Counted from the stretch's first letter, positions 1 through 8,810 are shown. The stretch is DNA of 64,000 nt from Verrucomicrobiaceae bacterium (GCA_016795465.1 JAEUHK010000090.1:1-64000); one strand, 5' to 3'. Notes: generated from the letters alone by a model not told the origin. Translations and numbers: made by a program.

Positions 1-363
1 GGCCGCGTGCTCGTCAATGAGATCGCCCCGCGCCCGCACAACAGCGGTCACTACACCATCGACGCCTGCATCACGAACCAGTTCCAGCAGCAGCAGCGTG
101 TCATCTGCGGCCTGCCGCCCGGTGATCCCACGCAGCACACGCCCGCCGTAATGGTGAATCTGCTCGGCGACATCTGGCCCGCTCCCACCACGCATCCGGA
201 CTGGAGTCCCGTGCTGAATCATCCCCGCGCCAAGCTGCATCTTTACGGCAAGAAGGAAGCCCGTGCCCGCCGCAAGATGGGTCACTTCACGGTCCTCGGC
301 GATACCGTTGAAGAAGCGCTGGAGCATGCTCTTCAGATCCGCAAAGCTCTCGGCATCGGATGA
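1..363 (+). CDS. purK: 5-(carboxyamino)imidazole ribonucleotide synthase, C-terminal part
   Basis: This is the last 120 residues of the ATP-grasp enzyme PurK, which carboxylates AIR to N5-CAIR with ATP and bicarbonate in de novo purine synthesis in the cytoplasm. The frame is open from the first base of the window, so the gene is cut by the window edge; full-length PurK is about 350-380 residues. The diagnostic stretch NEIAPRPHNSGH belongs to the ATP-grasp core. It is followed by the small C-terminal barrel with LHLYGKKEARARRKMGHF, which is typical of PurK. The stop codon overlaps the next start by four bases (ATGA at 360-363), so the DUF486 gene is probably co-translated. Confidence 0.93.
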   Translation, partial: GRVLVNEIAPRPHNSGHYTIDACITNQFQQQQRVICGLPPGDPTQHTPAVMVNLLGDIWPAPTTHPDWSPVLNHPRAKLHLYGKKEARARRKMGHFTVLGDTVEEALEHALQIRKALGIG

Positions 364-704
364 ACTGGACGCTCGTCAAAACCGTGGGCCTGCTGGCCGC
401 GTCGAATGTCTTCATGACCTTCGCTTGGTATGCGCACCTGCGGGACATGAAGGCGAAACCGTGGTTCATCGCCGCGCTCGTGAGCTGGGGCATCGCCCTC
501 TTTGAATACCTGCTCCAAGTGCCCGCCAACCGCATCGGCAGCAGCACGCTCTCCCTGCCACAACTCAAGATTCTCCAAGAGGTCATCACCCTGACCGTCT
601 TCGTGCCCTTCGTGCTCTTTTACATGAAGCAGCCCCTCAAGTGGGACTACCTCTGGGCCGCCTTCTGCCTCTGCGGCGCGGTGTACTTTGTGTTTCGGAA
701 GTAG
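360..704 (+). CDS. DMT-family small membrane protein (DUF486)
   Basis: A 114-residue protein with four hydrophobic segments (about residues 5-22, 34-50, 70-88 and 95-112), the size and layout of DUF486/DMT-superfamily single-domain proteins related to small multidrug transporters. Motifs typical of the family are TFAWYAHLR near the N-terminus, FEYLLQVPANRIG in the middle and WAAFCLCGAVYFVFRK at the end. It should sit in the inner membrane; the substrate is unknown. It starts with an ATG overlapping the purK stop codon by four bases, which implies translational coupling, although a functional link to purine synthesis is not evident. Confidence 0.85.
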   Translation: MNWTLVKTVGLLAASNVFMTFAWYAHLRDMKAKPWFIAALVSWGIALFEYLLQVPANRIGSSTLSLPQLKILQEVITLTVFVPFVLFYMKQPLKWDYLWAAFCLCGAVYFVFRK

Positions 705-762
705 TCAAAGTTGCCTTGTTGCTGTGCAACAAGGAGATCCTGTTCCGCAGGAACAGGGCAAC
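705..762 (+). repeat. Two tandem hairpins enclosed by an outer stem (three-way junction)
   Basis: Just after the DUF486 stop codon, an outer stem GTTGC (711-715) / GCAAC (758-762) encloses two perfect hairpins. The first is CTTGTTGC-tgt-GCAACAAG (715-733 region) and the second CCTGTTCC-gca-GGAACAGG (739-757). The architecture (short outer stem, two 8-bp hairpins with 3-nt loops) matches the REP/BIME-type elements elsewhere in the window, and GTAG occurs at 701-704 as part of the stop codon region. It may also end transcription of the purK-DUF486 unit, although no T-run follows. Confidence 0.55.
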
Positions 763-781
763 ATTGCCGCCCAAAACAAAA

Positions 782-808
782 CACCGCCCACGGTGAACGC
801 GGGCGGTG
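782..808 (-). terminator. Probable intrinsic terminator of the Lys/Ala-rich protein gene
   Basis: Perfect 8-bp stem CACCGCCC / GGGCGGTG with an 11-nt loop, about 30 bp beyond the stop of the minus-strand gene at 839. Read on the minus strand it is followed by TTTTGTTTTG, a good U-tract. Confidence 0.7.
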
Positions 809-838
809 CTTCGAAAAAGGATCGTGATCCGGTGCGGC

Positions 839-1084
839 TTATTCCGCTGCAGGAGCGGCGACTTCGGCGACGGCCTCGACAGCAGCGGCTTCGACAGCAG
901 CGGCTTCGACCTTCTTGGCGGGAGCCTTCTTCGCAGGAGCTTTCTTGGCAGCCGTTGCCTTCTTGGCAGGGGCCTTGGCGGAGCGGGCCTTGCGGGAGAC
1001 GCCAGCCTTGGCGAGGGCTTTCTTGCGAGCGAGGTAGTTCTTCCGGCGGCGGCGCTTGACGATCTTGTTGAGTTGCTGACCCAT
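839..1084 (-). CDS. Small Lys/Ala-rich basic protein, nucleic-acid-binding candidate
   Basis: An 81-residue protein. I place the start at the ATG giving MGQQLNKIVKRRRRKNYLAR, because the 25 codons upstream in the same frame are unlike the rest. Residues 1-25 form a compact basic block (RRRRK). Residues 28-58 are repeats of AK, PAKK and APAKKA resembling the tail of histone H1-like or HU-tail proteins, and the last 20 residues are an acidic/alanine stretch rich in VEAAAVEA. The composition suggests binding to DNA or RNA (nucleoid or ribosome associated), but no named domain is recognised. A terminator-like hairpin follows. Function is not known. Confidence 0.7.
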   Translation of the reverse strand: MGQQLNKIVKRRRRKNYLARKKALAKAGVSRKARSAKAPAKKATAAKKAPAKKAPAKKVEAAAVEAAAVEAVAEVAAPAAE

Positions 1085-1160
1085 GAGTGGTGTGTGTGGG
1101 ATTGGATTAGGTTTGAGGGCGGCTAGACTTCCATCGTTCCTAGAAGGCGCAAGGGGCAAT

Positions 1161-1973
1161 TCACGCCATCACCTTCTTCAAATACTCGATGCTCTGGCGG
1201 GCGATCGTCGGCGCATCGGGCGTGTAATCAAAGACCTCCGTGGACAGCCAGCCTTGGTAGCCCGTCTCGCGCAGGGCCGAGATGATTGGCTCATACTTCA
1301 CCTCGCCCTGGCCGGGGCCGCGGAGATTCGGGTCGTTCGTGTGGAAATGCACGGTCCACTCCTTGCTCGCCCGAATGATGTCCGGGATTGACGTCGGCTC
1401 ATCGCTCATCGCTTTCACATCGAGGTGCAGCTTGCATGCCGGGTGGTCCACAGCCTGGCAAAAACGGATCGTCTCCGCCGCGGTGTTGAGGAAATTCGTC
1501 TCCTTCCGGCCCAGCGGCTCCATCGCCAGCGTCACGCCATGCTTGCCTGCCTCGATCGCCACTTCGCGCACGGCATCGGCAGCACGGGCAAAGGCATCGT
1601 CGTAATTCCATTCCGGCAGGAGGTTGCGGGCCTTCGGGCTGCCCCAGACCATGATCTTCCCGCCCATCGCCGCGCACAGACGCACAAGATGACGGCCAAA
1701 ACGGGCTGTCTCGCGCCGCTGCACCGCGTCCGGTGTCGTGATGTGAAACCACGCGGGCTTCGTCAGCAGCCAGTGCAGGCCCAGGATCTCCAGCCCGTGG
1801 TTCTTTGCCTTCGTGCAGCAGGAGATCGCATCGGCAATCGTGAGGTCCCGCGGGTCCTCCGCGAGGGTGAAAGGAGCGATTTCGATTCCCTCGTAGCCGG
1901 CGGCGGCCACATCGGCACACATCGCGTCAAAGGAGGTGTTCTGGTAGGTTTCGTTGCAGATGGCAAAGCGCAT
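1161..1973 (-). CDS. Sugar phosphate isomerase/epimerase (xylose isomerase-like TIM barrel)
   Basis: A 270-residue protein of the AP endonuclease family 2 / xylose-isomerase-like TIM-barrel fold. Visible family features are the N-terminal MRFAICNETYQ strand, GYEGIEIAPF, the metal-ligand region LAMEPLGRKETNF (Glu), LHLDVKAMSDE (His, Asp) and VHFHTNDPN (His-x-His). Such enzymes isomerise or epimerise ketoses and inositol-type sugars with a divalent metal; the exact substrate cannot be told. No signal peptide is present, so it is cytoplasmic. It is divergent from uxaC, with about 120 bp between the starts, so a link to uronate or ketose catabolism is possible. Confidence 0.85.
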   Translation of the reverse strand: MRFAICNETYQNTSFDAMCADVAAAGYEGIEIAPFTLAEDPRDLTIADAISCCTKAKNHGLEILGLHWLLTKPAWFHITTPDAVQRRETARFGRHLVRLCAAMGGKIMVWGSPKARNLLPEWNYDDAFARAADAVREVAIEAGKHGVTLAMEPLGRKETNFLNTAAETIRFCQAVDHPACKLHLDVKAMSDEPTSIPDIIRASKEWTVHFHTNDPNLRGPGQGEVKYEPIISALRETGYQGWLSTEVFDYTPDAPTIARQSIEYLKKVMA

Positions 1974-2092
1974 GGGGCGGCAGGTTTAAAGGTTCGCGCC
2001 AGTCCTTGCAAGGCGGAGTTCGACTCCATCCGCAGCTCGATTCGACGAACGATTTGCGTCCCGCTCCCTTCCCGCCAATCTGCCGGCCCGCC

Positions 2093-3499
2093 ATGTCCTT
2101 CATCCACGACGACTTTCTCCTCTCCACGAAATCCGCCCGCCACATCTACCACTCGTTCGCCGCGAACGAGCCGATGATCGACTACCACAACCATCTCCCG
2201 CCGCAGGACATCGCCAAGGACCGCCAGTTCGCGAATCTCTTCGAAATCTGGCTCGAAGGCGACCACTACAAATGGCGCGCCATGCGCTGCAACGGCATTC
2301 CGGAGAGCCACATCACCGGCTCTGCCTCACCACGTGACAAATTCCTCGCCTGGGCCAAAACGGTGCCACAAACCCTGCGCAATCCGCTCTATCACTGGAC
2401 GCACCTCGAGCTGAAGCGCTACTTCGGCATCGACGACCTGCTCAACGAGCAGACCGCGCCCGCCATCTGGGAAAAGACCGAGGCCATGCTCGCGCAAAAG
2501 GACATGAGCGCCCGCGGCATCTTGAAGAAATTCCAAGTCCGCGCCCTCTGCACCACCGACGATCCCATCGACGACCTCGCGCATCATCAGAAGTGCGCCG
2601 CCGATGGCTTTGAAGTCGGCGTTTATCCCACCTTCCGTCCGGACAAATCGCTCGCCGTGCATCTGCCCGAGGCTTGGAACGCGTGGATCGACAAACTCAG
2701 CGCCGCCAGCGGCCTCGACGTGAAAAATTATGCCACGCTGCTCGAAGCGCTCACGAAGCGTCACGACTTCTTCCACAGCGTCGGCGGTCGCCTCAGCGAT
2801 CACGGTTTGAACTACTGCCACGCCAATTTCGTCAGCGATGCCGAGGCTGAGCGCATCTTCCAAAAAGCCCGCAGTGGCACTGCCGCCACCGCGCAGGAGC
2901 AGGATCAGTTCGCCAGCAACATCATGCTGCACGTCGGCCGCCTGAATGCCGCCAAAGGCTGGACCATGCAGCTCCACCTCGGTCCCGTGCGCAACAACAA
3001 CAGCCGCCTCGCCCGCCAGATCGGCGCCGATGTCGGCTGCGACAGCATCGGCGACTGGCCGCAGGCCGAGACGCTCTCGCGCTTCCTCGACCGTCTCGAC
3101 ACCGAGAACGCGCTGCCGAAAACCGTGCTCTACAACGTCAATCCCGCCGCCAACTACGTCTTCGGCACCATGGCCGGCAACTACGCCGACGGCACCACGC
3201 CCGGCAAAGTGCAGTTCGGCAGCGGTTGGTGGTTCGTCGATCAAAAAGAAGGCATGGAGTGGCAGATCAATGCCCTCAGCAACCTCGGCCTCCTCAGCCG
3301 CTTCATCGGCATGCTCACCGACAGCCGCAGCTTCATGAGCTTCCCCCGCCACGAATACTTCCGCCGCACGCTGTGCAACCTCCTCGGCGCCGACGTCGAA
3401 TCTGGAGCCGTCCCCAACGACGACTCCCTCATCGGCCCGATGGTGAAAAACATCTGCTACGCGAATGCGAAGGCGTATCTCGGTCTGGCGCGTTCCTAG
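2093..3499 (+). CDS. uxaC: Glucuronate (uronate) isomerase
   Basis: A 468-residue protein, the usual length for UxaC, which interconverts D-glucuronate/fructuronate and D-galacturonate/tagaturonate in the first step of hexuronate catabolism. It is a metal-dependent amidohydrolase-superfamily enzyme: the HxH motif is in MIDYHNHLPPQDI (His32, His34). Further family blocks are WEKTEAMLAQ, VRALCTTDDPIDDL, MQLHLGPVRNNNSR and the C-terminal SRSFMSFPRHEYFRR. The start is the ATG preceded by CCCGCC; upstream codons in frame do not resemble the family. The last 475 bp are duplicated at 6781-7255. Confidence 0.95.
   Translation: MSFIHDDFLLSTKSARHIYHSFAANEPMIDYHNHLPPQDIAKDRQFANLFEIWLEGDHYKWRAMRCNGIPESHITGSASPRDKFLAWAKTVPQTLRNPLYHWTHLELKRYFGIDDLLNEQTAPAIWEKTEAMLAQKDMSARGILKKFQVRALCTTDDPIDDLAHHQKCAADGFEVGVYPTFRPDKSLAVHLPEAWNAWIDKLSAASGLDVKNYATLLEALTKRHDFFHSVGGRLSDHGLNYCHANFVSDAEAERIFQKARSGTAATAQEQDQFASNIMLHVGRLNAAKGWTMQLHLGPVRNNNSRLARQIGADVGCDSIGDWPQAETLSRFLDRLDTENALPKTVLYNVNPAANYVFGTMAGNYADGTTPGKVQFGSGWWFVDQKEGMEWQINALSNLGLLSRFIGMLTDSRSFMSFPRHEYFRRTLCNLLGADVESGAVPNDDSLIGPMVKNICYANAKAYLGLARS
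3025..3499 (+). repeat. Upstream copy of the uxaC 3'-end direct repeat
   Basis: This segment aligns without gaps to 6781-7255 (constant offset 3756). I count about 27 differences in 475 bp (about 94% identity), only three of which alter the protein apart from the exact last codons. Confidence 0.9.
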
Positions 3500-3756
3500 A
3501 TCGGTCTGGCTGAGCACTTGCAGGGGGCACGGCGTCCTCGCCGGCCAACCTTCGCCCAGCCCAGCAAACGGTATCTTCTGCATTTGTCAGGAATTGGCCT
3601 CCGGCGGAATTGGAATCCTGCCAGAGGGCCAATGCCTGAGGCATCTCTGCCATGGCATGCTTGCTGCTCTATTTTTTGGATTCGATCGCGTATTCTCGGA
3701 GATTGAACACGTACACTTGTGTGTCTTTTGTTATCCGCCTCCCAACCAACATCGTC

Positions 3757-6609
3757 ATGATCTCCCCGGCCAAAAACAGGTTTTTCAGCCTTCATTTGTC
3801 GTTCCTGCTTTGCACTCCTTTCATCGCCCTGCTTGCGCTTGCGGGCAGCCGTTTGGCCCATGCCCAGACTTGGGAGAACATCACCGTCAACCTGCCCGTC
3901 GCCCCCAAAGTCGGCACCGGCCAGTCCATGGCATCGGTCGGGTCGGATCTCTTCATCATCAAAAACAACGGAGTGCTGAAGTCATCCGACAACGGCATCA
4001 CCTGGGCCGCAATCGACAGCGTGAGCGGCAACCCGAACGACCTCAGCACATTCGGCACGCGTAGCATCGATGCCGTCGGCAATACCCTGTGGGCCGGTGG
4101 TGAACCCGGCAGCCTGGCAATCACCGGCGGTGTGCTGCCGCTGCACAAGCTCACTCTTCCTTCGGCTTCTTGGACGCCATCGTTTGCCGGAGCGACGATT
4201 CCCGCAGTGATCGATGCCGTGGCTTTCGATGCAGCCACCAACACGCATTGGGCCTCAGCGCGTCTCAGCGGTATTTTCAAATCCACCGACGGCGGTGCCA
4301 CCTGGACGCCCGCGAATGGCAACCTGCCGGGCGTCAACTGCAACTCGATCATTGCCCGCAACGGCAGGGTGATCGCCGGGATCATCAACCATGGCGCGTT
4401 CACATCCACCGACGGCGGCGCGACCTGGACTAACAACGGCGTCCCGCTGGCATCCATCGGGTTCCTTGTGGCAATCGGTGACAACGTCGCCGTCCGGGGC
4501 AGTGGTTCTAGCGACAGCCGTTACTTTTCCAACGACTTTGGGCTTACCTGGCAATCGACAACGGAAGACGCCGCCGCCGGTTTGAGAACCCTCATCAACA
4601 CCTGCGCCGATGCCACCACGATGTTCGCTGGCGGCACGGAGCTTTCCTTTTCCCCCACCTTCGTGCCTACCTACACCCCCAAGGTTGCCTTCTCCCTGAA
4701 CGGTGGCGTGACCTGGGACGACATCCTCGCATCGGGCCTGCCGCTCGGGGCTGGCAAGGATGTGGTGCGCCTCTGCCGTCATGGGAATTTCCTATTTGCC
4801 CTCACCGGCGAGAACCAACTGTACCGCCTGGATTTCACCACCGTCAGCCTTACTCCGACGCTCAAGATCGCGGTCCATCCGAAGATCGACAAGAAACTGA
4901 CCGGAGGCACGCTCACCATGAAGGTGTTTGCCGGCGGCCCCGGCACTCTGAACTACCAATGGAAAAAAGGCGGCGTGGACGTCTCCGGTCAGATCACCGA
5001 CACCCTTTCTATTCCCAACGCCCAGCCGTCCGACACCGGAAACTACACGTGTGTCGTGACCGCCGGCCCCAGTTCGGTTACCAGCAACGCCGCGCGCGGC
5101 ACCGTGGTGGACAAGGTCGAGGGCCGCTACGATCCCACGTATGACCGCACCAACATGGCTGGCGGCGAAACTGGAACTCCTTTCCTTCAAAGCGACGGCT
5201 CGCTTATCGTGCCCACCTCCGGCGGCGTTTACAAACTCGGCCCCAACGGAGGCAAGACCGACTCACGCGCCATTGGCGGCACCACCGGCTACAACGGCCG
5301 CCTGGTGGATTCCTCCGGTAGAATTCTGTTAGGCGGTATCCAGGGAAACAGCTCGACGCATCGAGTGCGCCGTCTGCTTGGCTCGGCGGGTTTTCCGGAT
5401 GATACCGGTTTCCCGCAGCTTTCCGCAAACAACGTCATCCGCGGCATTACTGAACTGACGGGCGTGGGCTACTTGGTATGGGGCGATTTCAGCACCATGG
5501 GGCCGGCGGGGGGAACACAAATCTCCGTGCCCCGCATCGCGATGGTGAGCCACAACGGATCCCTTAACAGCACTTTCATTACCAACCTCACGACAACCCT
5601 TGGAGCACAAGGTGGTGTGACACCCTCCCAAATGTTTGTGGATGGTGACGGCTTCATCTGGCTGGTTTATGGCGACCGCGTCCTCAAGCTCAACTCTTCG
5701 GGAACCGCGGCGGCAGGTTTCACGCCATACATCGGCCTGTCCTCTCCCGATTTCATTTCATCCTCCAGACTGCTGAAATCCGGAAAGCTGTTGGTCACCC
5801 TCGCCACATCCTCCAGCCGTCCGCTCAGGCTGATCAAGCCGGACGGCACTTTCGACACCGCTTTCAACACCGCGAATCTGCCCCTGACGGCACCCTTCAC
5901 CGTGGCGGATGAGCAAGCCGACGGCAAAATCATCATCGGCGGCGGTTTCAACGGATTCGGGTCTAACACATTCAACAGCCGCTACATGCGCATCACAGCC
6001 ACGGGCGTTTATGACAACACTTTCTACAACGCCGCCGGGTTCAGCGGAAACAACTGCACCGGCCTGGTCTATGATCCGCGCGGTTATGTCTTCATGGCGA
6101 GTTCCGCGAACAACGCGACCACCGGCACCTTCCAGGACAGTTCCACCATCGGCGATACGATCGGGCAGAATTTCGTGCGGGTCTTTGCGACGCCTGCACC
6201 GCCCGTGGGCACCTCGTTCACCACCTGGGCCGCAGGCATTTCGTTCCCGCCCGGCCTCTCGGATCCAGACGATGATCCGGACAACGACGGATTCAGCAAT
6301 CTGATCGAATTCGCCTTGGGCTCGAATCCCTTGAACGGCAGCGGAAGCCAAGGGCCGCAGGTGGCAGCGCCGGCAGTCATCGGCATCGACTCTTACCCCA
6401 CGATTGCGTTCAACCGCCGCACCGACGCCACAGGCATCACCTTGACCGTCGAATGCAGCGGCACATTGCCCTTTGCCGCCAGCTATGGCACCACCCTCGT
6501 TTCCACAACGCCGCTCGGCGGTAGCATGGAGACGGTTGTTTACCGGTCCAACGTGAGCCTGGCGAGTGATCCCAGCCAGTTCCTGCGTGTCCGTGTGACG
6601 ATGCCGTGA
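3757..6609 (+). CDS. Secreted BNR-repeat/Ig-like protein with Ca-binding C-terminus
   Basis: About 950 residues from the ATG giving MISPAKNRFFSLHLS. Residues 1-36 form a signal peptide ending at AHA. Residues about 60-350 contain sialidase/BNR-type repeats (KSTDGGATWTP, TSTDGGATWTN) expected to form a beta-propeller. Residues about 371-451 are an Ig-like domain (LNYQWKKGGVDVSG, SDTGNYTCVV). A second propeller-like region follows, with delta-60-type repeats such as PDGTFDTAFN. Near residue 840 is a thrombospondin-3-like Asp-rich motif (DPDDDPDNDGFSN) followed by LIEFALGSNPL, common at the C-termini of verrucomicrobial exported proteins. It is probably extracellular or surface bound, in adhesion or glycan binding. 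It sits between the two uxaC copies, so it was probably acquired as an insertion. Confidence 0.8.
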   Translation: MISPAKNRFFSLHLSFLLCTPFIALLALAGSRLAHAQTWENITVNLPVAPKVGTGQSMASVGSDLFIIKNNGVLKSSDNGITWAAIDSVSGNPNDLSTFGTRSIDAVGNTLWAGGEPGSLAITGGVLPLHKLTLPSASWTPSFAGATIPAVIDAVAFDAATNTHWASARLSGIFKSTDGGATWTPANGNLPGVNCNSIIARNGRVIAGIINHGAFTSTDGGATWTNNGVPLASIGFLVAIGDNVAVRGSGSSDSRYFSNDFGLTWQSTTEDAAAGLRTLINTCADATTMFAGGTELSFSPTFVPTYTPKVAFSLNGGVTWDDILASGLPLGAGKDVVRLCRHGNFLFALTGENQLYRLDFTTVSLTPTLKIAVHPKIDKKLTGGTLTMKVFAGGPGTLNYQWKKGGVDVSGQITDTLSIPNAQPSDTGNYTCVVTAGPSSVTSNAARGTVVDKVEGRYDPTYDRTNMAGGETGTPFLQSDGSLIVPTSGGVYKLGPNGGKTDSRAIGGTTGYNGRLVDSSGRILLGGIQGNSSTHRVRRLLGSAGFPDDTGFPQLSANNVIRGITELTGVGYLVWGDFSTMGPAGGTQISVPRIAMVSHNGSLNSTFITNLTTTLGAQGGVTPSQMFVDGDGFIWLVYGDRVLKLNSSGTAAAGFTPYIGLSSPDFISSSRLLKSGKLLVTLATSSSRPLRLIKPDGTFDTAFNTANLPLTAPFTVADEQADGKIIIGGGFNGFGSNTFNSRYMRITATGVYDNTFYNAAGFSGNNCTGLVYDPRGYVFMASSANNATTGTFQDSSTIGDTIGQNFVRVFATPAPPVGTSFTTWAAGISFPPGLSDPDDDPDNDGFSNLIEFALGSNPLNGSGSQGPQVAAPAVIGIDSYPTIAFNRRTDATGITLTVECSGTLPFAASYGTTLVSTTPLGGSMETVVYRSNVSLASDPSQFLRVRVTMP

Positions 6610-6773
6610 TTCGCCCATGCGTCCCCGCAATCACAGGGCCGGGTGTACGTGCATTTCAAATCGCCTTTTGAGAGGAGCTGCAATCGCTGCCCCACCCGTT
6701 TCATCCCCCCTAGAAAAGCTGGCATCATGTCGGGAAAAACGGTCTGCGCGGCAAAGCGGGCCAGTCCGGGCTT

Positions 6774-7255
6774 CAGATCGCGCCGATGTGGGCTGCGACA
6801 GCATCGGCGACTGGCCGCAGGCCGAGACGCTCTCGCGCTTCCTCGACCGTCTCGACACCGAGAACGCGCTGCCGAAAATCGTGCTCTACAACGTCAATCC
6901 CGCCGCCAACTACGTGTTCGGCACCATGGCCGGCAACTACGCCGACGGCACCACGCCTGGCAAAGTGCAGTTCGGCAGCGGGTGGTGGTTCGTCGATCAA
7001 AAAGAAGGCATGGAGTGGCAGATCAACGCCCTCAGCAATCACGGCCTCCTCAGCCGCTTCATCGGCATGCTCACCGACAGTCGCAGCTTCATGAGCTTCC
7101 CCCGCCACGAATACTTCCGCCGCACCCTCTGCAACCTCCTCGGAGCCGACGTCGAATCCGGAGCCGTGCCCAACGACGACTCGCTGATCGGCCCGATGGT
7201 GAAAAATATCTGCTACGCGAACGCGAAGGCCTATCTCGGCCTCGCGAAGTCGTAA
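6774..7255 (+). pseudogene. uxaC: Truncated uronate isomerase (3' third of uxaC)
   Basis: A 158-codon fragment identical in frame to the C-terminus of UxaC, from DVGCDSIGDWPQAE to the stop. It lacks the first two thirds, including the metal-binding HxH, so it cannot be an active enzyme. An open frame continues 5' to about 6617, but that part is unrelated to UxaC. At the junction (cagatcg, 6774-6780) one base is missing relative to the intact gene. The differences from the intact copy are overwhelmingly third-position and synonymous, so the two copies diverged while both were functional genes. This fits recombination with DNA from a related strain better than a local duplication that decayed. 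Confidence 0.88.
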
Positions 7256-7264
7256 GCTGGCGGC

Positions 7265-7355
7265 ATGCGAGCAGACGAGACGGCTGAACGACGTCGGATG
7301 GAGGAGTGGTAACGCTACTCCATCTCTCCACCACGACATATCCGCTCGCATCTAC
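7265..7355. repeat. Nested inverted repeat ending in CTAC (REP-like)
   Basis: The outer arms ATGCGAGC (7265-7272) and GCTCGCAT (7344-7351) enclose a second hairpin formed by GATGGAG and CTCCATC. CTAC follows directly at 7352-7355, i.e. GTAG heads the hairpin on the minus strand, as in the other REP-like units. It lies between the uxaC fragment and the helicase gene. Confidence 0.5.
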
Positions 7356-7378
7356 CGATGCGTGGCTTATGGGCACGC

Positions 7379-8809
7379 ATGCCCTTCCAAAGCCTCGGCC
7401 TCGCGCCGCAAATCCTCTCTGCCATTCAAGACGCCGGTTACACGGAGCCCACGCCCATCCAGGCCGCCGCCATCCCCGCGGTGCTCACCGGCAGTGATGT
7501 GATCGGGATTGCACAGACCGGCACAGGCAAGACCGCGGCCTTCACGCTGCCGATTTTGACCAAGCTCACCGAAAAGCCTCTCCAGCCCGGCCAGCGCAGC
7601 CACACCCGCGTCCTCGTCATCGCCCCCACCCGCGAGCTCGTGGCCCAAATCGAGGAAAACGTGCTCGCCTATGCCAAGCATCTCCCGCTCAAGATCGCCA
7701 AGGTCTATGGCGGCGTCGGCGAAAAGCCGCAGAAGGACGCCCTGCGTGCCGGCAGCGACATCGTCATCGCCTGCCCGGGTCGTTTGCTCGACCTCATGGG
7801 CCAGCGCTGCGCTGATTTCTCCAAACTCGAATACCTCGTGCTCGATGAAGCTGACCGCATGCTCGACATGGGCTTCCTCCCGGACATCCGCCGTGTCGTG
7901 CAGCAACTCCCGCGCAAGCGCCAGACGCTGCTTTTCTCCGCCACGCTCTCGAAGGAAATCGAGTCCCTCACCCACGAGTTTCAGCACTCGCCAAAGATCG
8001 TGCAGATCGGCAAACGCTCGAACCCGGCCGAAACCGTCACGCAACACATCTACGAGCTGCCAAAACACCTCAAGCTCTCGCTGCTCTCCCACCTTTTGAA
8101 GGACGACGCCCTGCAAATGGTGCTCGTCTTCAGCCGCACGAAGCACGGCGCCGATAAAATCGCCCGCAAGCTCGAGCAGACCGGTGTGCGCTGCGCCACG
8201 CTGCATGCCAACCGCTCGCAAAACCAGCGTTTGAAGGCCCTCGATGATTTCAAGGCCGGCCGCGTCCGCGTCCTCGTCGCCACTGACATCGCCGCCCGCG
8301 GCATCGATGTGGACGGCATCTCCCACGTCATCAATTTCGACTTCCCACATGTCGTCGAGGACTACGTCCACCGCATCGGCCGCACCGGTCGTGCCCAGGC
8401 CATTGGCGATGCCATCAGCTTTGTCTCCTCCGATGAAATGGACGACCTGCGCCGCCTCGAACGCTTCATCGGCCGCGGCATCACGCGGAAGCGGGCGGAA
8501 AACTTCGACTACAAGGCCTCACCGCAGTCCCTTGACCAGGAACCCGACCGCCCCGAGCGCCGCCACCAGCAGCAGCGCCGCCCGCAGAATCAGCAGCAGC
8601 GCCACCCAGGCCAGAGACGCCATGGCGACCGCCCCAAGTCCTCGCAAGGCCCCAACCAAGGCGGCCAGTCGCAAGCCCGCTCCGGCGGTGGTCATTCCCA
8701 GTCCCGCTCCGGCGGTGGTGGCCAACCGCAAGGGCGCTCCGGTGGCGAGCAGCCGAAAGCGGCCCCCGCCAAGCGCAAAAGCTTCTGGGGCCGCCTCACC
8801 GGCCGCTGA
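7379..8809 (+). CDS. DEAD-box RNA helicase, RhlE type
   Basis: A 476-residue ATP-dependent RNA helicase. All core motifs are present: the Q-motif region (MPFQSLGLAPQIL, TPIQAAAIP), Walker A AQTGTGKT (about residues 45-52), PTRELVAQ, DEAD in LVLDEADRMLDMGF, SAT in FSATLS, LVFSRTKHGADK, and HRIGRTGR. After residue about 385 comes a long low-complexity tail rich in Gln, Arg, Gly, Ser and Pro (QSRSGGGGQ-type repeats), ending KRKSFWGRLTGR. This tail is an RNA-binding extension common in RhlE proteins. It acts in ribosome assembly or RNA decay in the cytoplasm. I chose the ATG at MPFQSL, since seven upstream codons in frame are not family-like. Confidence 0.93.
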   Translation: MPFQSLGLAPQILSAIQDAGYTEPTPIQAAAIPAVLTGSDVIGIAQTGTGKTAAFTLPILTKLTEKPLQPGQRSHTRVLVIAPTRELVAQIEENVLAYAKHLPLKIAKVYGGVGEKPQKDALRAGSDIVIACPGRLLDLMGQRCADFSKLEYLVLDEADRMLDMGFLPDIRRVVQQLPRKRQTLLFSATLSKEIESLTHEFQHSPKIVQIGKRSNPAETVTQHIYELPKHLKLSLLSHLLKDDALQMVLVFSRTKHGADKIARKLEQTGVRCATLHANRSQNQRLKALDDFKAGRVRVLVATDIAARGIDVDGISHVINFDFPHVVEDYVHRIGRTGRAQAIGDAISFVSSDEMDDLRRLERFIGRGITRKRAENFDYKASPQSLDQEPDRPERRHQQQRRPQNQQQRHPGQRRHGDRPKSSQGPNQGGQSQARSGGGHSQSRSGGGGQPQGRSGGEQPKAAPAKRKSFWGRLTGR

Positions 8810-8810
8810 G

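Noticed and set aside
3500..6780. Insertion sequence or integrase-driven island carrying the BNR/Ig gene
   Set aside because: No transposase, integrase or terminal inverted repeats; the 475-bp flanking duplication is far too long for target-site duplication and fits homologous recombination better.
6617..7255. A functional 212-residue protein from the uxaC fragment
   Set aside because: Its N-terminal part is not related to UxaC and the fragment lacks the metal-binding domain.
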